A stretch of 64,000 nucleotides of DNA, from the NCBI GenBank assembly GCA_004297825.1, contig SCSX01000018.1:30229-94228 (forward strand), read 5' to 3'. Each line of letters opens with the position of its first letter. Within the stretch, counting starts at the first letter, position 1. Positions 26,000 to 34,336 of the stretch are shown here, in pieces. A program made the translations under genes and the position numbers. The notes under the pieces are model-generated. The model did not search any database. It was given only the letters and a program-made list of their open reading frames with translations, and was not told where the DNA came from. Source of the DNA: Spirochaetota bacterium. Lineage in GTDB: Bacteria; Spirochaetota; UBA4802; UBA5368.

Positions 26000-28225
26000 A
26001 TGAACAGGCAATCCGAGATCGATCTGAAAATTGGGGGAATGAGCTGCGTGATGTGCGCGCGCACGGTCGAGAACGCGCTCACGGGGCTGGACGGTGTGGA
26101 AACCGCCGAGGTTAACCATGCGACCGGTTCGGCGCGGGTAAAATTCGCACGCGACCCGCTGGGACTCGACATCATGCGCAAGGCCATCCACGAGGCCGGT
26201 TACGAGGTGCTGGGTTCCGCGGATGAGGATTCGTCCGGCGCCGAGGACGCGTGGCGGGAGCGCGATCTCCGGGGAAAGAGGAACCGGTTCATCGCCGGCA
26301 TCGCCGGCGGTTTCGTGCTGATGGGGCTCATGTACCTCCCGGAGCTGTTCCCCGTGCCCCTGCACCTTGCGCTCCTCGCGCTCTCGCTCCCGCTCTTCGT
26401 CTACACCGCCGCCCCGATTTTTCTCGCGGCCTGGCGGGCGCTGCGGAACAGGAACCTTTCAATGGACGTGATGTACGCGATGGGGATCGGGACCGCGTAC
26501 GGCGCGAGCATCCTGGGCGCGCTGGGCGTGCTGCCGCATCATTTCATGTTCTACGAGACGGCCGTGATGCTCGCGGGCTTCCTCATGCTGGGGCGCTACC
26601 TGGAGAGCCGCGCGCGCGGGCGCACGTCGGATACCATCAGGAAGCTCATCGCGCTCAATCCCGAGACCGCCCTCCTCGAATCGGACGGCGCCGAACGGGA
26701 AATTCCGCTGGGCGAGGTGCGTATCGGCGACATCCTCGTGGTGAAGCCCGGGGCGAGGGTCCCGGCCGACGGGACCGTGATGGGCGGAGAAAGCTTCGTG
26801 AACGAATCCATGCTCACCGGGGAGCCCGTTCCCGTCCGCAAGGCGGAAGGAAGCCGCGTAACGGGCGGCACGCTCAACACCAACGGCGTGCTCCGCGTGC
26901 GCGCGGAACGGGTAGGGGAGGAAACCGTGCTCGCGCAGATCGTCCGGCTGGTCAGGCACGCCCAGGGATCGCGTCCCCCGGTCCAGCGTATTGCCGACAG
27001 CGTGGTGGGCTGGTTCATCCCGGTCATACTCACGGTCGCCGTGCTCGCGTTCGCCTCCTGGTATTTCCTCGCCGGGGAATCGCTCCTCTTCTCGTTCACC
27101 GCGTTCGTGAGCATCCTGGTCATCGCGTGCCCCTGCGCGCTGGGCCTGGCCACCCCCACCGCGGTGACGGTAGGGATAGGACGCGCCGCGGAGCTCGGTA
27201 TCCTGGTACGCGACGGCGAAACCCTTGAAAAGGCGTCCGGAACGACCGACGTTCTCTTCGACAAGACCGGTACGTTGACCCAGGGGCATCCCTCGATTGT
27301 AGAGACGCTTCCCTTCGGGACGGATGAGGCCGACCTGCTCGCCTGCGCCGCGGCCGCGGAAAAAAACTCCGAGCATCCGCTGGCCGGCGCCGTCATGCGG
27401 CACGTTCAGTCGCGCGGAATAGCCGTTCCGCCGGTGGATTCGTTCGGCGCGGTCGCGGGTCAGGGCGTCCGTGCGGTTCTTGACGGACAGGCGATTCTGG
27501 CCGGCTCGCCCGCGTATATCGAGCGGGAGGGCATCGTGCTTCCCGGCGCCGCCCGGGAAGCGGTTGTCCGAATGGAAGACCGGGGCGCCACCGTGATCGC
27601 GGTCGCACACGGGGGCCGTGTCCTGGGCCTCCTGGGCGTGGCGGATCGCATACGGGAAAGCGCCGCCCCGGCAGTGCGCGCGCTTAAAGAGATGAACATA
27701 TCGGTGCACATGATAACCGGCGATAACGAGCGGACAGCCATGGCCGTGGCCCGGGAAACCGGGATAGAGACGATCATCGCGGGGGTGCTTCCGGGAGACA
27801 AGGCGGCGGAGGTGGAACGGCTCCGGGGGGCGGGCAGGAGCACCGCGTTCGCGGGGGACGGCATCAACGACGCCCCGGCGCTCGCCTCCGCCGGCGTAGG
27901 GATCGCGCTTTCCGGCGGCACCGATATCGCGGTCGAGAGCGGGGACATCGTCCTCATGAAAAACGACCTGCGCGACGTGCCCGCCGCGCTCGAACTGGGC
28001 CGGGCGGTCATGGCGCGCATACGGGTCAACATCTTCTGGGCCTTCGCCTACAACATGCTTCTCGTCCCGGTCGCCGCCGGGGCGCTCCATCCCTTGTTCG
28101 GGATATCGTTCCGCCCGGAGCTCGCGGGCCTCGCGATGGCGATGAGCTCGGTCACGGTGGTGAGCATGTCGCTGCTCTTGAAGCGCTTCGTTCCCAATGT
28201 GTACGGGAAGGGACGCGCTACCTGA
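26000..28225 (+). CDS. copA: Cu+-type P1B ATPase
   Basis: 741 residues from the ATG at 26000, preceded by GAGGTG. The N-terminal heavy-metal-associated domain has GGMSCVMC (about 11-18). There are eight predicted transmembrane helices; the sixth carries the CPC motif (C377, C379 in VIACPCALGLATP). The phosphorylation site is DKTGTLTQG (D421), SEHPLA follows, and the hinge is GDGINDAPALASAGVGIA. CPC with a GMxCxxC domain points to Cu+ (or Ag+) efflux. The final helix reads AMSSVTVVSMSLLLKR, with Ser-Met in place of the more common Asn. No copper regulator is nearby. It overlaps the end of the MFS gene by 8 bases, convergently. Confidence 0.93.
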   Translation: MNRQSEIDLKIGGMSCVMCARTVENALTGLDGVETAEVNHATGSARVKFARDPLGLDIMRKAIHEAGYEVLGSADEDSSGAEDAWRERDLRGKRNRFIAGIAGGFVLMGLMYLPELFPVPLHLALLALSLPLFVYTAAPIFLAAWRALRNRNLSMDVMYAMGIGTAYGASILGALGVLPHHFMFYETAVMLAGFLMLGRYLESRARGRTSDTIRKLIALNPETALLESDGAEREIPLGEVRIGDILVVKPGARVPADGTVMGGESFVNESMLTGEPVPVRKAEGSRVTGGTLNTNGVLRVRAERVGEETVLAQIVRLVRHAQGSRPPVQRIADSVVGWFIPVILTVAVLAFASWYFLAGESLLFSFTAFVSILVIACPCALGLATPTAVTVGIGRAAELGILVRDGETLEKASGTTDVLFDKTGTLTQGHPSIVETLPFGTDEADLLACAAAAEKNSEHPLAGAVMRHVQSRGIAVPPVDSFGAVAGQGVRAVLDGQAILAGSPAYIEREGIVLPGAAREAVVRMEDRGATVIAVAHGGRVLGLLGVADRIRESAAPAVRALKEMNISVHMITGDNERTAMAVARETGIETIIAGVLPGDKAAEVERLRGAGRSTAFAGDGINDAPALASAGVGIALSGGTDIAVESGDIVLMKNDLRDVPAALELGRAVMARIRVNIFWAFAYNMLLVPVAAGALHPLFGISFRPELAGLAMAMSSVTVVSMSLLLKRFVPNVYGKGRAT

Positions 28226-29594
28226 TCTTCCCGCGCGCGAGCGAGGCGTAAATTCCCGCCCCGCACATGACGGCGAAGATGCCGAAGGCGAGCTTCATTG
28301 ATTGTAGGAACTGGGGGTGGTTTTCGGGGCCGATCTTCGCGTGTCCCACGAAAAGCGCGAAGATGAGCATCGCGATCCCCATGCTGAGCATCTGCCCCAC
28401 CAGGCGCATCGTCCCTATGGTGCCGGAGGCGACACCGTACTGCCTGCTCTCCACGGAGCTCATCACGGCGTTCGTATTGGGGGACGAGAAGAAGGCGAAC
28501 CCGAACCCGAGCACAACCAGGCACGCGATAATGAACCAGAGCGGCGTGTCCTCGCGCACGAACGTGAGGAGTCCCAGCCCTGCCGTCGTGAGCGCCATTC
28601 CTATCGACGACACCACCCTGGGCTCGATCCTGTCCGAAAGCCTCCCGGCGAACGGGGAGAAGAGCGCCATGATGACGGGCTGGGCGACGAGCACGATCCC
28701 CGCCTCCCTTGGACCCATTCCCTTGATATACTGGAGATAGAGCGAGAGGAGAAATCCCACCGCGAAGGTCGCGCAGTAGTTGATGAGCGCCGCGAGGTTC
28801 GACATGGCAAACGCGGTGTTTTTCCAGAACAGATCCAGGTGCAGCACGGGGAATTTCACGCGTTTCTCCCAGATCACGAACACGACCAGGAGCGCGAATC
28901 CCGCCGCAGTAAGCCCCGCTGCGCCGGGGGCGGGAAGCCTCGAAAATCCGTACATCATGAATATGAGACCCAGCACGTAAAGAACGGAGCCGGCCGCGTC
29001 GAACCTCTCTCCCTTCGATTCCGCCCACTCGGCGGGGAGGTACCGGTAGACCATGAGAATCACCGCGAGGCCCATGGGCACCATCACGAGGAAAATTGAG
29101 TGCCAGCCTGCGTAATGCGCGAGCAGCCCCCCGAGAAAGGGCCCCATCGAAAGCCCCAGGTACACCGCCGCCACGCTCACGCCGATCACCCTTCCGCGCT
29201 CTTTAGGGGGAAACACCGAGGTGAGAATGGCGAGCGCGTTCCCGAAGACCATCGCGCTTCCCAGTCCCTGCAGGGCCCTGAAAAGGATGAGCGAGGCAGC
29301 GTTCCAGGCGAAGACCGCCCCAAGCGCCGATGCCGTGTAGAGCCACATCCCGATCGTGAATATTTTTTTTCGGCCGTAGATATCGGCGATCCGCCCGAAG
29401 GGGACCAGGAAGGCGGCCGCCGCGAGCAGGAAGGACGAGGCCACCCAGCCCAGGTCCATCGCGTCCATCCCGAACTGCTCGCCGATCATGGGCAGCGCGA
29501 TATTCACCGCGGCGCTTATGAAGGGCGTGATGAACGACACCATGGTCGCCATGATGAGAACGGGAAATTTTTTTACCTGCGTGCCGGTGTTCAT
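28218..29594 (-). CDS. MFS transporter, DHA2/EmrB-like drug exporter
   Basis: 458 residues, strongly hydrophobic with 12-14 predicted transmembrane helices. Motif A is GRIADIYGRKKIF (loop 2-3), and the DHA2-type motif around helix 4-5 appears as FRALQGLGSAMVFGNALAI then GPFLGGLLAHYAGW (motif C region). A C-terminal half repeat carries GRLSDRIEPR. These exporters couple proton influx to drug or metabolite efflux; the substrate is unknown. No regulator is adjacent. Confidence 0.85.
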   Translation of the reverse strand: MNTGTQVKKFPVLIMATMVSFITPFISAAVNIALPMIGEQFGMDAMDLGWVASSFLLAAAAFLVPFGRIADIYGRKKIFTIGMWLYTASALGAVFAWNAASLILFRALQGLGSAMVFGNALAILTSVFPPKERGRVIGVSVAAVYLGLSMGPFLGGLLAHYAGWHSIFLVMVPMGLAVILMVYRYLPAEWAESKGERFDAAGSVLYVLGLIFMMYGFSRLPAPGAAGLTAAGFALLVVFVIWEKRVKFPVLHLDLFWKNTAFAMSNLAALINYCATFAVGFLLSLYLQYIKGMGPREAGIVLVAQPVIMALFSPFAGRLSDRIEPRVVSSIGMALTTAGLGLLTFVREDTPLWFIIACLVVLGFGFAFFSSPNTNAVMSSVESRQYGVASGTIGTMRLVGQMLSMGIAMLIFALFVGHAKIGPENHPQFLQSMKLAFGIFAVMCGAGIYASLARGKIR

Positions 29595-29703
29595 GCCCCC
29601 GTCCCCTGAATATTCTTTACGGCTTTTAGGGCGCCGATACGCCGTCCCCGGGCCGGGCGAAACGCCTGCCGGACCATGCCGGAAAACCCGTACCGGGAAA
29701 CGC

Positions 29704-30132
29704 TCAGCCGCCTATATCGAACCATTCCCGTATGAAGTGCTCCAGCTTTTCGTCGATCACCGCGCCCGCCCTTCCGGCGCACATCCCTACCCGCAGCGAG
29801 ATGCGGCTGCCGTCGTCCCAGGGCCACCAGGCCGCGTAGAGCAGCGTATGCACCCCGTCGTCGCTCGCGAATACCACCTGCCCGGGTCGAATGTCGAGCC
29901 GCGAGCGAACCAGGTCGTGCACCATGGCCGAGGCCTTTTCGATCGTCGTCACGTCCCATTTCCCCATGAAACGCCCGATCACCTGGGCGCAGATACGCTC
30001 GTGGTCCTTCGCATCAAACACGAGGAGCGCGGTCCGGAAGCGCTCGTCCCACGCCCAGGCGTACCCGGCGGGCGTCTCCCGGGCGATGCTCGTGCATATC
30101 TGCTTCAGCGCTTCAAGGCCGTGTGAGCTCAT
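29704..30132 (-). CDS. Hypothetical protein
   Basis: 142 residues from the ATG at 30132, which has GGAG 10 bases upstream; an earlier in-frame start at 30171 is less likely. The sequence alternates short helices and strands, with a Trp-rich segment (LLYAAWWPWDD, about residues 96-106) and no membrane helix or signal peptide. I do not recognise the family. It lies 109 bases from the MFS gene on the same strand, and an intrinsic terminator separates it from the lipase gene behind it. Confidence 0.6.
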   Translation of the reverse strand: MSSHGLEALKQICTSIARETPAGYAWAWDERFRTALLVFDAKDHERICAQVIGRFMGKWDVTTIEKASAMVHDLVRSRLDIRPGQVVFASDDGVHTLLYAAWWPWDDGSRISLRVGMCAGRAGAVIDEKLEHFIREWFDIGG

Positions 30133-30177
30133 TGAAGGAATTCTCCCCGCGGCATCCCCCCGGGTCAACAATAATGC

Positions 30178-30207
30178 AAAAGCCGCGGCATGGCCGCGGC
30201 TTTTTTT
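30178..30207 (-). terminator. Bidirectional intrinsic terminator behind the lipase gene
   Basis: AAAAGCCGCGGC (30178-30189) pairs with GCCGCGGCTTTT (30193-30204) around a 3-base loop, with T runs on both strands. It terminates the lipase gene, whose stop is at 30227 on the minus strand. Confidence 0.85.
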
Positions 30208-30226
30208 GCGTGTATGTCTTTTTTTC

Positions 30227-31111
30227 TCAGTATCCTTTTTCCTGGAGCTCGCTCACGACGTCCACGTAGAAATCCGGGGCGCTAAAGCCGGGCGTAAAGC
30301 CCAGGAACTGGTCGACCTGGTGCAGGTGATTGACCCCCGCGCACCACCACGCCCCCGACAGCGTTCCCCTGAAGTTTCCCCATTTCGCGGAATTGATGGA
30401 AACCAGCCCGTCGTTATCCCCTTCGTAGCCCAGCATGATGAGCCATGTCGCCGCGAGGAGCTCGCCGGCGAGGATGTTTTTAATCTTGGAAGCCCAGCTC
30501 TGGTAGTAGACGCCGGGCACGTTCGGGGTGTTGGGATTGAATACGTTTATCATGTTCGCGCGCACCATGTCGCGCCCGTTCTGGGCGGCATCGCCGTTCT
30601 TGTCGCCGAACAGGATCGTGTACACCAGGTCGAGCGTCCCTCCCACGAAGGGCTCGAAGGCGTCCGGAATGGCCCCCATGATGAGATCCGCGACGGCGCT
30701 GCCGCGATGCGGCCCGCCCATGCTCGTATAGCTCGCAACCTTGGATGAAAGTCCCAGGTTCGTGATTGCGTACCGCGAATAGATGGCGCCGTGGCTGTGG
30801 CCGATAACGTTCACCTTGGAGGCGCCGGAGGCGGCCAGGAAATAGAGCACGTTGGCCTTGAACTGGGCGCCCTTGTTCGCCGTGGAATCCATGCCGTTCA
30901 CGTTGGAGATATAGACCTCCGCGCCTTCGTCGCGCAGGGCGTCGGGTATGTTCCACCAGTAGTCGACTATCCTCACGATTTCCGACTGCGTTCCCATGCC
31001 GTGGGCGAGGACGATGGGATACTTCGTCGCGCAGGGCGATGAGTCTCCGCCGGCAAACGCGGCCGCCGGGATTACGGCTAAAAGAACAAGCATCAATGAC
31101 TTTCTAAGCAT
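30227..31111 (-). CDS. Secreted triacylglycerol lipase (family I-like)
   Basis: 294 residues with a signal peptide (1-20, ending AAAFA). Residues 31-39 (YPIVLAHGM) give the oxyanion-hole motif of Pseudomonas/Burkholderia-type lipases, GHSHG holds the nucleophile S106, GDNDGLVS supplies D234, and NHLHQVDQ supplies H262 (family form DHLDEVNQ). The triad is therefore intact. It would hydrolyse long-chain acylglycerols outside the inner membrane. No lipase-specific foldase (Lif) gene is adjacent. A START-domain and an AttH/CrtC-like gene lie next, so this region may handle hydrophobic molecules. Confidence 0.88.
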   Translation of the reverse strand: MLRKSLMLVLLAVIPAAAFAGGDSSPCATKYPIVLAHGMGTQSEIVRIVDYWWNIPDALRDEGAEVYISNVNGMDSTANKGAQFKANVLYFLAASGASKVNVIGHSHGAIYSRYAITNLGLSSKVASYTSMGGPHRGSAVADLIMGAIPDAFEPFVGGTLDLVYTILFGDKNGDAAQNGRDMVRANMINVFNPNTPNVPGVYYQSWASKIKNILAGELLAATWLIMLGYEGDNDGLVSINSAKWGNFRGTLSGAWWCAGVNHLHQVDQFLGFTPGFSAPDFYVDVVSELQEKGY

Positions 31112-31229
31112 TCAAACCCTCCGGCTGTTTCTATTTATTGAACTAAGTTAAACATAGAACAAGGGTTCATTTTAGTCAATAAAAATCCGCCTGGACGGTT
31201 TAAAAAATTACGAAGTTAATATTAACATT

Positions 31230-32234
31230 TTAAACGTGCATCGTCACCCCATGCCCGGGATCGTCGGTGAGTATCTCGAACGCGGCCCGGTTCGCGGTCT
31301 CCATTCTAATGGGCCTCTTTCCGGGCAGGGTGAGCGTGAGGGCGCACGAGGCGATTTTGCAGTTGAGGCAGAATTTGCTCCCCCCGGGCGGATTGCGATA
31401 CGTGAGCCCCACGAAATTTTTCGGGTCCGATACCAGCTCGCCCCCAATGCGCGCCTGCCTGTTTTCCGAGAAAAATTTCCAGTGGAAATTGCCAAAACTG
31501 CCCCGCGCCCTGAGCGCCTGGCGGATGGTATTGAGCCCATAATCCACGCCGTCGTGCCGCAGGGAGATCATGGTCAGATAGGGCGTCCACAGCGGTCCGA
31601 TCTTCACCCTTCCGGTCCCGATCTCCAGGAAGCTCGCGGGCGCGTTGTCGAATCTCGCGACCTGTCCCCAGGCATAGTCGTCGGTATGCCTGCTTCCCCA
31701 GTTGTGATTCTGGCTCCCGGTCCATGCATCCACGCGGTGCACGGTCCCGTCCACGGTGAGATTTCCGGAAAAAGCGGCGAGCGGCAGACCCACCAGGCTC
31801 TTTGCACGGGGAAAGCCCTTCGCATAGAGCGCCGGGGCGAACAGGTAGAGCGGGGGCTCGTTTCCTTTATAGGCGAGGTCCCAGGCCACCGTGTGTCCCC
31901 GGTGATGCGCGGTTCCCTTCAACCTTCCGGTTTCCAGAAAGGCGCCCCCTATCCGCACCCCCAGGGTATCGGGGGAAAATGCACACTTAACTGCCGGGAG
32001 TTCCTCCCTGACCGAGACATGCCTCCCCGTCGCTCCGTCGAACCAGGTCGCCCAGAGCTCTCCGATCGCGCTGCCGGGTTCGCCCTTCGGCACGAATATG
32101 GTATACCTTATCCAGAAGGCCTGCGCCTTGACGGGATGGTTCGCGCGCAGGAAGAAGCTTTCGTAATGGCCGGTTTTCATGCCCTCACGGTATCGTGAAA
32201 AATTATAATTTGCTGCAAGCGGATGAGTTTTCAT
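31230..32234 (-). CDS. AttH/CrtC lipocalin-like protein
   Basis: 334 residues, no signal peptide. It shows the beta-rich pattern of the AttH/CrtC (hydroxyneurosporene synthase-like) superfamily, particularly VDAWTGSQNHNWGSRHTDDY then AWGQVARFD (about 157-185). Two lipocalin-like halves are expected. Related proteins hydrate carotenoids or bind lipids; the present substrate is unknown. C-terminal FCLNCKIASC contains three close cysteines. AGGAGC lies upstream of the ATG. It is probably monocistronic: 118 bases separate it from the lipase gene. Confidence 0.55.
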   Translation of the reverse strand: MKTHPLAANYNFSRYREGMKTGHYESFFLRANHPVKAQAFWIRYTIFVPKGEPGSAIGELWATWFDGATGRHVSVREELPAVKCAFSPDTLGVRIGGAFLETGRLKGTAHHRGHTVAWDLAYKGNEPPLYLFAPALYAKGFPRAKSLVGLPLAAFSGNLTVDGTVHRVDAWTGSQNHNWGSRHTDDYAWGQVARFDNAPASFLEIGTGRVKIGPLWTPYLTMISLRHDGVDYGLNTIRQALRARGSFGNFHWKFFSENRQARIGGELVSDPKNFVGLTYRNPPGGSKFCLNCKIASCALTLTLPGKRPIRMETANRAAFEILTDDPGHGVTMHV

Positions 32235-32317
32235 GGGGATTGCTCCTGGTAACGTATACTATTAGTCCCAAAGGCAATTACGCAAGGAGATATTCTTTTC
32301 AAAATATCCGAATCTTC

Positions 32318-32346
32318 TTGACTAATATAGACTACGATTCTATGTT
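32318..32346 (+). promoter_or_regulatory. Sigma-70-like promoter of the START-domain gene
   Basis: TTGACT (32318-32323), a 17-base spacer, then TATGTT (32341-32346). It lies 117 bases upstream of the start at 32463, in the divergent gap between the CrtC-like and START-domain genes. Confidence 0.55.
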
Positions 32347-32462
32347 AGCACATTCGGCAAGCACATAGTCGAAATGCCGATCGCCACTATACACCAGCTC
32401 GAAAAAGTATTGCAGCAGTCGAAGGGTCAGATAATAACGAGTACACTTGGAGGAGAACAGGA

Positions 32463-33122
32463 ATGAAAAGAACGGCACTCATCACACTAACAATACTACT
32501 CGCCGGAATTTCCCCCCGGCCCTCCGGGGCGGACGCGGATTGGAAAACCGTCATCAACGAAGAGGGCATTACCGTCGAAACGCGCAGCGTCGCCGGGTCC
32601 GACATCGACGAGTTCCGCGCGACGGCTGTAATCGAGAAGCCCATCGAGGTTGTCGGCGAACTCCTTGCCGACGTCCCGAACCAGATAAACTGGATAAAGG
32701 ACTGCGTCGAGGTAAAGATCGTCAGCCAGGAGAACGAGCAGAACCTGGTCCAGTACTACGTGATTAAAACGCCGTGGCCGCTCAATTACCGGGACGTGAT
32801 CTTCATAACGAAGACGAAGGTGGACTGGCAGGCGGGCTACGTGGACGTGACCAGCATCGCGACGGCGGAGCCCCTGGTGCCGGTGCGCGACGGCTGCCTG
32901 CGCATCACGAACTCCGAGCAGCACTGGATTTTCCAGCGAATCGCGCCCGATCGCACGATGGTCGTGTTCACGAACACGACGAACCCGGGAGGCGCCATCC
33001 CCGCGTTCGTGGCGAACGCGTTCAGCAAGGACATGCCCTTCCATACCCTGCGGAACATGCGCGCCGCCGCGGAAAACCCGGTCTTTTACGAACGGGCGAA
33101 AGCGAAGTACAATATAAAATAG
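32463..33122 (+). CDS. Secreted START-domain (lipid-binding) protein
   Basis: 219 residues with a signal peptide (1-22) and a strong ribosome-binding site (GGAGGAGAACAGGA). The remainder follows the START/polyketide-cyclase-like fold: ADWKTVINEEGITVETRSVA at the N-terminus, the helical IEVVGELLADVPNQINWIKD and a C-terminal helix from FVANAFSKDMPF. Bacterial START proteins bind lipids or sterol-like molecules in a hydrophobic cavity. It is divergent from the CrtC-like gene. The ligand is unknown. Confidence 0.8.
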   Translation: MKRTALITLTILLAGISPRPSGADADWKTVINEEGITVETRSVAGSDIDEFRATAVIEKPIEVVGELLADVPNQINWIKDCVEVKIVSQENEQNLVQYYVIKTPWPLNYRDVIFITKTKVDWQAGYVDVTSIATAEPLVPVRDGCLRITNSEQHWIFQRIAPDRTMVVFTNTTNPGGAIPAFVANAFSKDMPFHTLRNMRAAAENPVFYERAKAKYNIK

Positions 33123-33246
33123 TTATTCGTGAGTACCGGTGTTCATTAATTCAGAGCTTTTCTGGGGATTCTGGCTCTGGTGCAGTATCTCGGGGTACGG
33201 AATTCGGAAAATTAATACGGTATAACAATTATTCCATTCCAGGCTA

Positions 33247-33465
33247 TTATTCAAATTCGCTACGGGATACTCCTGACTGGCGAATAATCGAATGCAATGT
33301 CCCAATACGAATCTCCGAGTGATTGGGAACAGGAACCGTAATTGTGGTTTCGGGGAGCTTTTTTTGCATTATCACATGTGATCCTCGCTGGCGAATCATT
33401 AGAAACCCATGGCGGGACAGGATCGCGCATACCTCCATACCTGATAGAACCCGTAACCTACCCAA
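33247..33465 (-). CDS. hicA: HicA-family mRNA interferase toxin
   Basis: About 72 residues from a TTG at 33465 that sits across the hicB stop; a TTG at 33477 is an alternative. The dsRBD-like toxin signature is present: LSGMEVCAILSRHGFLMIRQ followed by RGSHVIMQK, whose His is catalytic, then TVPVPNHSEIRIGTLHSIIR. HicA degrades mRNA unless bound by HicB. The gene order hicB then hicA is the less usual order but well known. The pair overlaps, so stoichiometry is probably set by coupling. Confidence 0.88.
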   Translation of the reverse strand: MGRLRVLSGMEVCAILSRHGFLMIRQRGSHVIMQKKLPETTITVPVPNHSEIRIGTLHSIIRQSGVSRSEFE

Positions 33466-33682
33466 TCGCGATCTCAACCCGTGTTATATATATTTCCTCG
33501 TGATAGCGCTGTGCAACCTCTTCGCTGGAGGCAGTTTCAAAAAACAGTTCCAATGCTTCTTGAAGATTTAACCGCGCATCCTCGATTGTATTCCCCTGGC
33601 TGGCTATATCTAACTCAGGGCACAATGAAACATATCCGTCACCCTCGCGCTCGATGATTGCAGTTAATTGTTTTGTCATCAT
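33458..33682 (-). CDS. hicB: HicB-family antitoxin
   Basis: 74 residues from the ATG at 33682 (GGGAG 6 bases upstream; the next codon is also ATG). The HicB pattern is clear: LTAIIEREGDGYVSLCPELD, then IASQGNTIEDARLNLQEALE. No C-terminal DNA-binding domain is present: the protein ends shortly after YITRVEIAIG, so autoregulation by this protein alone is uncertain. It neutralises the HicA toxin encoded downstream. A possible -10 (TATCAT) lies just upstream of the start, next to the MITE-like element. Confidence 0.9.
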   Translation of the reverse strand: MMTKQLTAIIEREGDGYVSLCPELDIASQGNTIEDARLNLQEALELFFETASSEEVAQRYHEEIYITRVEIAIG

Positions 33683-33737
33683 TACATCTCCCACTATGAT
33701 ATCCGTTCCCTTATTGAATCAGAAGAATTGATCTCAT

Positions 33738-33847
33738 TAGACTTGTTGCGGAACTGCCGTCTCGCGCTCGCGGGAAGCCCCTGCGGGGGCTTTAAAGGGG
33801 CTTCGCCCCTTTAACCCCGTAAAGACTAGAGTTATGCAACAAGTCTA
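33738..33847. mobile_element. MITE-like inverted-repeat element
   Basis: 110 bp bounded by perfect 12-base inverted termini TAGACTTGTTGC (33738-33749) and GCAACAAGTCTA (33836-33847); the arms extend to 18 bases with two mismatches. Inside are two further palindromes: AAGCCCC-TGC-GGGGGCTT, and TTAAAGGGGC (33792-33801) with GCCCCTTTAA (33805-33814). No coding capacity. If the ends are GACTTG/CAAGTC, the flanking TA on each side is a possible TA target duplication. It looks like a non-autonomous derivative of an IS; the parent is not in the window. It lies 56 bases upstream of hicB. Confidence 0.75.
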
Positions 33848-33967
33848 TTATTTGATATAAAGCGAATTGTAATTACTATGCATCCTTTTCACGAGATATT
33901 AATTTCAAGTAACATCATTTATCTGCCTGTTCCAATATCAATTATAACGACTTCAAAGATAAAAGCC

Positions 33968-34324
33968 TTATTTCCAGAAGATGAGATACAGCGAGAGCAG
34001 CAGGAGCGCAACGCCGAATCCCTTCCTGAGCATCACCTCGTCGATACCCACGGCGAAGCTCGCCCCGACCAGGCCGCCCGCGAGGAAACCGAACGCGATG
34101 CAGGCTGCCAGTGGAATGTTCACGTACCCCTTCTGGTAATAGACATACGCCGCGAACAGGCCAATGGGCGGCACCATCGCCGCAAGCGTGGTCCCCTGTG
34201 CCGAGTGCTGGTCAAACCCCAGGAAAAAAACGAGCGCAGGGATCATGACGATACCGCCGCCGATTCCCATGAATCCCCCGAGAATTCCCGCAACGACGCC
34301 TATCAGGATTCCAATCATGTACAT
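33968..34324 (-). CDS. Half-size TauE/SafE-family membrane protein
   Basis: 118 residues, four predicted transmembrane helices. The family motif LGGFMGIGGGIVMIPALVFF (about 15-34) is present and the C-terminus ends shortly after a final helix. Typical TauE/SafE anion exporters have about 250 residues built from two such halves, so this is one half. Half-size versions are known and probably dimerise. It follows ruvB after 12 bases. The transported substrate (sulfite or organosulfonate in characterised relatives) is not known here. Confidence 0.8.
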   Translation of the reverse strand: MYMIGILIGVVAGILGGFMGIGGGIVMIPALVFFLGFDQHSAQGTTLAAMVPPIGLFAAYVYYQKGYVNIPLAACIAFGFLAGGLVGASFAVGIDEVMLRKGFGVALLLLSLYLIFWK

Positions 34325-34336
34325 GAGAAATCTCCC

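Noticed and set aside
26459..28090. Long minus-strand frame opposite copA
   Set aside because: Antisense to an ATPase with intact motifs, and its product is low-complexity Arg/His/Gly.
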